From NCBI GenBank assembly GCA_900770515.1, contig CAAHDP010000347.1, positions 1 through 10,016 of the forward strand: a DNA stretch of 10,016 nt, read 5' to 3'. The notes beneath the pieces were generated by a model that had not been told where the DNA came from, did no database searches, and worked only from the letters and a program-made list of their open reading frames with translations. How positions within the stretch are numbered: the stretch's first letter is position 1; every line of letters starts with the position of its first letter. Of the stretch, positions 6,035-10,016 are shown in pieces. A program made the translations under genes and the position numbers. The DNA comes from an uncultured Prevotella sp. GTDB lineage: Bacteria > Bacteroidota > Bacteroidia > Bacteroidales > Bacteroidaceae.

Positions 6035-6092
6035 TTATACCCTTTCGGGTAAAATGATATAGTTGGTAATACTATATTATACCCTTTCGGGG
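6035..6092 (-). promoter_or_regulatory. Repeated operator-like sites upstream of hipB
   Basis: TTATACCCTTTCGGG occurs at 6035-6049 and again at 6077-6091 (plus-strand reading), exactly 42 bp apart. The proximal copy is a perfect small palindrome TACCC-TTTC-GGGTA (6038-6051). Between them is a 7-bp inverted repeat ATATAGT/ACTATAT (6057-6063, 6071-6077). By analogy with E. coli HipB operators (TATCC-N8-GGATA), these are probable HipB binding sites; that is inference. Confidence 0.55.
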
Positions 6093-6093
6093 A

Positions 6094-6101
6094 CAAATAT
6101 A
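6094..6101 (-). promoter_or_regulatory. Candidate -7 box of the hipBST promoter
   Basis: TATATTTG on the minus strand matches TAnnTTTG. It lies directly upstream of the first operator-like repeat, so a repressor bound there would cover the transcription start. No TTTG is found 19-20 nt upstream, where the stem of the hairpin after hicB begins. Confidence 0.5.
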
Positions 6102-6120
6102 CGAATAAATAATGAAAATA

Positions 6121-6175
6121 CCCCCGAAAAGGTATAATTTATAATATCATTTAACAAATTATACCTTTTCGGGGG
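6121..6175 (-). terminator. Perfect 20-bp hairpin after hicB, probable terminator
   Basis: Arms 6121-6140 and 6156-6175 are perfectly complementary over 20 bp around a 15-nt loop. The hairpin begins 5 nt past the hicB stop codon. The following minus-strand sequence is T-rich (TATTTTCATTATTTATT) but has no long T run, so termination may be partial and allow read-through into hipB. The right arm shares 18 identical bases (AATTATACCTTTTCGGGG) with the terminator arm at 3767-3784. Confidence 0.6.
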
Positions 6176-6180
6176 TAATG

Positions 6181-6534
6181 TTATGCGTTTGTGACTGGAG
6201 TAACTCCTGTAACATTAGCTAGTGTGTCACGAATAAAACCATTGATTGTTGTTCCTGCTTGCATCGCCATCATTGCAATACGGCTATGAATTTCAGGAGT
6301 AATGCGGATATTTAAGTTGCCACTATAAGGTGCACGAGGTGCCTTGCCATTGGCTTTGCATAAGGCTAGATAGTCATCTATTGCGCCTTCAAAATCCCTT
6401 CGTAGTTCATTGACATCTTGACCTTCGTAGGTAATCATATCCTTGCTCATTCCGAGAACTTTGCCATATAAGCAATTGTCCTCCTCACTATAATCTACGC
6501 TACCCGTATAACCTTTATATTTTAATAATCCCAT
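6181..6534 (-). CDS. hicB: HicB-family antitoxin
   Basis: 117 aa. Residues 1-66 resemble the partial RNase-H-like HicB domain that binds the toxin: a YKGYTGSVDYSEEDNCLYGKV strand pair, then YEGQDVNELRRDFEGAIDDYL. Residues about 72-106 (GNLNIRITPEIHSRIAMMAM...INGFIRDTL) form a ribbon-helix-helix DNA-binding domain, as in HicB proteins that autoregulate. Role by family: neutralises HicA and, with it, represses the shared promoter. It is the second gene of the pair, 12 nt after hicA, and its strong Shine-Dalgarno AGGAGG (minus strand, 6548-6543) overlaps the hicA stop codon, which suggests coupled translation with excess antitoxin. A hairpin follows directly. Confidence 0.88.
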   Translation of the reverse strand: MGLLKYKGYTGSVDYSEEDNCLYGKVLGMSKDMITYEGQDVNELRRDFEGAIDDYLALCKANGKAPRAPYSGNLNIRITPEIHSRIAMMAMQAGTTINGFIRDTLANVTGVTPVTNA

Positions 6535-6546
6535 ATTATGTTCCTC

Positions 6547-6810
6547 CTATTTATTAATATATCCATTAGCTTTTAGAAATGTGAATACTTGTCTCATAAC
6601 ATATCCTTTGATAATATTTGAAGGATGAGGCTTGTGCATGATGTAGCTATTGCCATCTTTGTCATTGACAAATATGACTCTTGAACCAGAAGTTGTTCCT
6701 TTGTTTTCCTGATGGAACCCATAGCAAGAAAATACACTAACCATCTCGTCGAAAGTAAAATCTTTCGGCAGGCTATAGAAGCGTTTCAAAAGTTTATCTT
6801 TCTTGTTCAT
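6547..6810 (-). CDS. hicA: HicA-family mRNA interferase toxin
   Basis: 87 aa, the usual size. The pattern LLKRFYSLPKDFTFDEMVSVFSCYGFHQENKGTTSGSRVIF, then IMHKPHPSNIIKGYVMRQVFTFL, is that of the HicA/YcfA fold, a double-stranded-RNA-binding-like domain that cleaves mRNA when free of antitoxin. In classical HicA the catalytic His lies in a GSHH-like motif. Here that place reads SGSR, while the second motif HKPHP (H59, H62) is intact, as in the subfamily paired with HicB in Bacteroidota; this is from memory. It leads the hicA-hicB operon on the minus strand, downstream of a promoter with an overlapping palindrome. It begins at the ATG read from 6810, which has no strong Shine-Dalgarno, consistent with low toxin translation. 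Confidence 0.85.
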   Translation of the reverse strand: MNKKDKLLKRFYSLPKDFTFDEMVSVFSCYGFHQENKGTTSGSRVIFVNDKDGNSYIMHKPHPSNIIKGYVMRQVFTFLKANGYINK

Positions 6811-6837
6811 TTGTCACATTCTTTATTTATTCGACTG

Positions 6838-6868
6838 CAAATGTAACTAAAAATAGTTACACTTCCAA
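6838..6868 (-). promoter_or_regulatory. hicAB promoter with overlapping palindromic operator
   Basis: Minus-strand TTGG (6868-6865), 19 nt, then TACATTTG (6845-6838) approximate TTTG-N19-TAnnTTTG. A perfect palindrome TGTAACTA-AAAA-TAGTTACA (6842-6861) fills the spacer and enters the -7 box, which is where a HicB ribbon-helix-helix dimer would block RNA polymerase. The palindrome is seen; the operator role is inferred. Confidence 0.6.
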
Positions 6869-6920
6869 GCTTTTGGGGCTTTTTAACAATCTTTTTTTGG
6901 CTTTAATTATGTAATCATAT

Positions 6921-6966
6921 AAAAAAAGCGTAACGAACACCTTTTCTGGGTAATCCATTACGCTTT
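6921..6966 (-). terminator. Intrinsic terminator of yidC
   Basis: Arms 6958-6966 and 6925-6933 form a 9-bp stem (AAAGCGTAA/TTACGCTTT). On the minus strand the stem runs straight into seven T residues (6927-6921). It lies 20 nt past the yidC stop codon and separates the core operon from the hicAB region. The loop is long (24 nt). Confidence 0.8.
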
Positions 6967-6985
6967 AATTATTATCTAGAAAACT

Positions 6986-8923
6986 TTATTTTCCGAGATT
7001 ATTCTTTTTCTCGTTCAGTTCTGCCTGCTTACGCTGCATCTCTTCCTGCTGCTGGCGCTGCAACTCCTGAAGGGCCTGCATTCTTGCCATAAGGCCGCTT
7101 GCCTTCTTAGGGTTGTTCTTGTTCTCCTGATAGCGCTTCTCCAGGATGGCGAGGAGCTTCTCGTCGTTGGTGGTCTTGCGCAAGGTCCACATGATTGCGG
7201 CACTGAAGAACAAGGAGATGAAGTAGTAGAAGTTCAAACCTGCTGAGTAGTCATTGAACATGAAGAAGAACATCAATGGCATGAGAAACATCATCCATTG
7301 CATCATCTTCATCTGCTCTGCCTGCTGACCTACCATTTGGTCACGCTGCTGGCGCATGGTCATCCATGAGTACAACAGGTTGGCTACGCAGAAGAGAATA
7401 CAGGTCAAACTCAAGTGGTCGCCAATCAACCAGATGTTGGTGTTCCACTCGAAGATTGGGTCGAAGGTGCTCAAGTCGCTCATCCACAAGAACTTCTCAC
7501 CACGAAGCTGAATAGCGTTAGGCACGAAGTTGAACATCGCAACCCAAACCGGCATCTGAATCAGCATAGGGATACAACCAGATAATGGGCTTACACCATA
7601 CTTGGCATACTCTGCCAGCATCGCCTGCTGCTTCTGCATTTGATCCTCTGGCTTGTTGAACTGAGCGGTAGCTGTCTCGAGCTTTGGCTTCAACACACGC
7701 ATCTTGGCAGAACTCATGTAGCTCTTCTTCACCATAGGGTAGGTGATGAGCTTCAGGAGCAATGTGATGAGAATCAATACGATACCCATTGGGAATACAT
7801 TGCTCAACCAGTCGAACACGTAGAGTGTGAAGAAACGGTTGATCCAGCGGATGATAGGCCATCCCAGATATACGAGCTTCTGGAACTCCAGGTCCTTGCC
7901 GAAGGTGCTCTCCTTCTCTGTATTCTTCAGAATCTGGAAGTCGTTAGGACCAAAGTAGAACTCAAACTCAGATGCCTTCTTGCCGGTAGGGTCGAAAGCT
8001 GTCTTCATCTTAGCCTGGAACTGCTTCAGGTAGCCTGTGCCCTTCTCCTGAGGGATAGAAGTCATGAAGGCATCCTTGTCGAAGTTGTCCTTAGCCACCA
8101 TGATGGCAGAGAAGAACTGGTTCTTGAAAGATACCCAGTCGATAGTCTCTTCAATCTTCTCGTCGATTTTCTCGCTGCCCTCGTTCAGGTGGTCGGTGCC
8201 GCCCTCTGCCTCATGATAGGTGAGGGTGGTGTAGCGGTTCTCGAACATGAATCCACGCTCCTGCTGGCGCGCCTTGTCGCTCCAGTCGATGCTCATCTTG
8301 TTGCAGTTTGGTGAGAACAGACCAGACATTCCCTCAGCCTGCAGGCTCATGTGGAGCATGTAGCCCTTGCCCAGGGTGTAAGTCATACTGAGGGTCTTGC
8401 CAGGGGCAGCCACAGCAGTCATGGTTACAGAGTTCTTGGTAACGTTGGATGGAGTGAAGTAGAGGTCGCTGGTGATGATGTTTGCTTCCTTTGCCTCGAG
8501 CATGAACTTGAGGCACTGGTCTTTGCCGTCGAAGAGCGTAACGTCCTTCTGGTCGGCAGAACCATCTTTCACCTGGAGGTTGTGACCCACATACCCCTTG
8601 ATTACAGCTTTCTCTACAGTGCCACCCTTGGTGTTGAGAGTAAGCGCCACTTTCTCGTTTTCGAGCGTTACAGTCTTAGCCTGTCCCTTCAAAGCCGAGT
8701 AGAAGAGGGCGGTAGAGTCTGCCTCGATTTTTGCTTTTGCATCAGCCTGGCGCTTATCAGCGGCAGCCTTGCTTGCTTTTTCCATCTCGGCGTGCTTAGC
8801 CTTGGCGATGGAGTCCTGAACGAATGCCGTTCTCTGTTCTTCGGCTGATGGCTGGTTGTACCAGCTGAAACCTATCAGCACTACGGCAATCAGGAGGAAA
8901 CCGAAAATGTTGTTTTTATTCAT
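6986..8923 (-). CDS. yidC: Membrane protein insertase YidC
   Basis: 645 aa, the normal length for Bacteroidota YidC. Residues 6-21 are the N-terminal membrane anchor, followed by a Lys/Ala-rich charged stretch (38-70) and the large periplasmic P1 beta domain (about 75-345). The insertase core follows: TM segments near 362-396 with K391 in LLLKLITYPM at the place of the groove arginine of E. coli YidC, a cytoplasmic helical hairpin (MSSAKMRVLKPKLE to KQQAMLAEYAKYGVSPL, 403-447), then PLSGCIPMLIQMPVWVAMF (446-464), TM near 497-520 and the last two near 541-556 and 563-580. The C-terminal 60 residues are basic and Gln/Glu-rich, probably a coiled helix that contacts the ribosome. It inserts inner-membrane proteins alone or with SecYEG. 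It lies 121 bp after pyrG on the same strand with no clear promoter between, so the two are probably co-transcribed. Confidence 0.96.
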   Translation of the reverse strand: MNKNNIFGFLLIAVVLIGFSWYNQPSAEEQRTAFVQDSIAKAKHAEMEKASKAAADKRQADAKAKIEADSTALFYSALKGQAKTVTLENEKVALTLNTKGGTVEKAVIKGYVGHNLQVKDGSADQKDVTLFDGKDQCLKFMLEAKEANIITSDLYFTPSNVTKNSVTMTAVAAPGKTLSMTYTLGKGYMLHMSLQAEGMSGLFSPNCNKMSIDWSDKARQQERGFMFENRYTTLTYHEAEGGTDHLNEGSEKIDEKIEETIDWVSFKNQFFSAIMVAKDNFDKDAFMTSIPQEKGTGYLKQFQAKMKTAFDPTGKKASEFEFYFGPNDFQILKNTEKESTFGKDLEFQKLVYLGWPIIRWINRFFTLYVFDWLSNVFPMGIVLILITLLLKLITYPMVKKSYMSSAKMRVLKPKLETATAQFNKPEDQMQKQQAMLAEYAKYGVSPLSGCIPMLIQMPVWVAMFNFVPNAIQLRGEKFLWMSDLSTFDPIFEWNTNIWLIGDHLSLTCILFCVANLLYSWMTMRQQRDQMVGQQAEQMKMMQWMMFLMPLMFFFMFNDYSAGLNFYYFISLFFSAAIMWTLRKTTNDEKLLAILEKRYQENKNNPKKASGLMARMQALQELQRQQQEEMQRKQAELNEKKNNLGK

Positions 8924-8947
8924 TCTTATTTTTATTGTTTTATTTTC

Positions 8948-8996
8948 TCTGAAGAGACAGCAAACTCTATGCCTTTCTGCTGTCTGAAGAGACAGC
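8948..8996. repeat. 14-bp direct repeat in the pyrG-yidC gap
   Basis: TCTGAAGAGACAGC occurs at 8948-8961 and 8983-8996. The second copy is part of a 6-bp hairpin GCTGTC-6 nt-GACAGC (8979-8996). No T tract follows on the minus strand, so it is not an obvious terminator. It might be a processing or weak attenuation site. Confidence 0.5.
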
Positions 8997-9044
8997 CATC
9001 CGCTTTTTCATGATGAATGCAGCAGAATCTTAGCTCTTTTCCTG

Positions 9045-10016
9045 CTATTTCTTGTTAGCGATGGCGGTCTTTACAAAGTCAACAAACAGTGGGTGTGGTT
9101 TCAAAACCGTGCTCTGGTACTCTGGGTGATACTGTGTTCCTATGTACCACTTCAAGCCCGGAATCTCCACGATTTCTACCAGGTCGCTCTCTGGGTTGCG
9201 GCCCACGCACATCATGCCATGCTTCTCGTATTCCTTCAGGAATTCGTTGTTGAACTCATAGCGGTGGCGGTGGCGCTCCTGGATATGCTCCTTCTTGTAG
9301 ATGTTGAACACGCGACTGCCCTGCTTCAGCACGCACTCGTAGGCGCCGAGTCGCATGGTTCCACCCATGTTTGATATGTTCTTCTGCTCCTCCATGATGT
9401 CGATGACATTATGCGGAGTCTTCTCATCCATCTCGCGCGAGTTGGCATCCTTGTAGCCCAGCACGTTGCGGGCGAACTCGATCACCATCATCTGCATACC
9501 CAGGCAGATGCCGAAGGTAGGGATGTCGTGGGTGCGGGTGTAGTGGGCAGCGATAATCTTGCCCTCGATGCCTCGCTGGCCGAATCCAGGACAGATGACT
9601 ACGCCATCCTGACCCTTCAGCTGCTCAGCCACGTTCTCTTCTGTGAGATATTCTGAGTTGATGAATGTAATCTTCACCTTGTGGTCGTTGTAGGTGCCGG
9701 CATGCGAGAGACTCTCGCGGATGCTCTTGTAGGCATCCTGCAGGTCGTATTTTCCTACGAGACCGATGTTCACCGTCTCGGTAGCCTTGTTTCTGCGGTC
9801 GAGGAAAGTTCTCCAAGGACCCAGCGCAGGCTTCTCGCCGATAGGTTCGCCCATCTTGCGGAGAATGGCGGTGTCGAGGCCCTGGTTCTGCATGTTTACA
9901 GGCACCTCGTAGATGCTAGGAAGGTCTTCGCTCTGGATTACGCAGTCTAAATCTACGTTGCAGAAGCTAGCCACCTTCTTCAGGATTCCCTCTTCGAGAT
10001 GCTTCTCGGTGCGGAG
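9045..10016 (-). CDS. pyrG: CTP synthase, C-terminal part (cut by window edge)
   Basis: 323 codons are visible and the reading frame is open to the window edge. The GTG at 9974 is internal, because the frame continues upstream with LRTEKHLEEGILKK, a conserved part of the synthetase domain. Visible are the end of the amidoligase domain and the whole class I glutamine amidotransferase domain: NIGLVGKYDLQDAYKSI, oxyanion region CPGFGQRGIEGK, nucleophile FGICLGMQM (Cys codon at 9506-9504), RHRHRYEFN, and the QYHPEYQST motif with the catalytic His and Glu. The amidotransferase triad is complete. The enzyme makes CTP from UTP, ATP and glutamine, the last step of pyrimidine nucleotide synthesis. The full family length is about 535-545 aa, so roughly 215 residues lie outside. 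It is followed by yidC. Confidence 0.97.
   Translation of the reverse strand, partial: LRTEKHLEEGILKKVASFCNVDLDCVIQSEDLPSIYEVPVNMQNQGLDTAILRKMGEPIGEKPALGPWRTFLDRRNKATETVNIGLVGKYDLQDAYKSIRESLSHAGTYNDHKVKITFINSEYLTEENVAEQLKGQDGVVICPGFGQRGIEGKIIAAHYTRTHDIPTFGICLGMQMMVIEFARNVLGYKDANSREMDEKTPHNVIDIMEEQKNISNMGGTMRLGAYECVLKQGSRVFNIYKKEHIQERHRHRYEFNNEFLKEYEKHGMMCVGRNPESDLVEIVEIPGLKWYIGTQYHPEYQSTVLKPHPLFVDFVKTAIANKK

Noticed and set aside
5676..6175. CRISPR-like array, because short palindromic repeats recur in this stretch
   Set aside because: Repeat types differ, there are only two or three copies of each, spacing is irregular between types, and there are no spacer-like units or cas genes.
3732..6175. 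Transposon or insertion sequence bounded by the CCCCGAAAAGG hairpins
   Set aside because: No transposase, integrase or target-site duplication is visible, and both hairpins sit where terminators are expected. Kept only as a possible rearrangement signal in the findings.
7640..8314. 224-codon plus-strand frame opposite yidC
   Set aside because: Shadow of yidC; no recognisable domain, and yidC is unambiguous on the other strand.

Overview
The window looks like a chromosomal segment of a Bacteroidota bacterium, most likely of the Prevotella/Segatella group. Three things point there. Several starts have promoter-like boxes of the Bacteroidota type (TTTG, about 19-20 nt, then TAnnTTTG). Many start codons lack a Shine-Dalgarno sequence. 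The protein families are typical of the phylum: a 7TM-AraC regulator, long YidC, DUF1846, S9 peptidase and a couple_hipB/HipA-type module. The genus is an inference from style and gene content, not a database match.

Layout. (1) 1-779, minus: N-terminal part of a secreted S9-type peptidase, cut by the window edge. (2) 780-996: divergent promoter region. (3) 997-2109, plus: membrane-anchored AraC-type regulator with about seven membrane helices. (4) 2219-3682, plus: DUF1846/UPF0371 protein with its own promoter and a strong 22-bp hairpin terminator. (5) 3792-4229, minus: rhodanese-domain lipoprotein. (6) 4310-6022, minus: a three-gene hipB-hipS-hipT type toxin-antitoxin operon with a split HipA kinase. 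Its leader carries repeated operator-like sites, and a triple-hairpin repeat lies between hipB and hipS. (7) 6181-6810, minus: a hicA-hicB toxin-antitoxin pair with a palindrome over its promoter. (8) 6925-10016, minus: housekeeping pyrG (C-terminal part) followed by yidC, ending at an intrinsic terminator.

How it fits together. The right side (pyrG-yidC) and the left side (peptidase, regulator, DUF1846) look like ordinary core genome. The centre (about 3.7-6.9 kb) is an accessory block with two toxin-antitoxin modules in tandem on the same strand. A short motif, TATACCyTTTCGGGG, recurs there. It occurs as two direct copies 42 bp apart in the hip leader, and as one arm of the hairpins that follow hicB and DUF1846. 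The most interesting material is the HipBST-like operon (threonines at the usual autophosphorylation sites, a zinc-knuckle-like N-terminus on the kinase), its repeated operators, and the palindromic element inside the operon. No tRNA, rRNA, CRISPR array, transposase or integrase was seen, and no gene-free stretch exceeds 300 bases.
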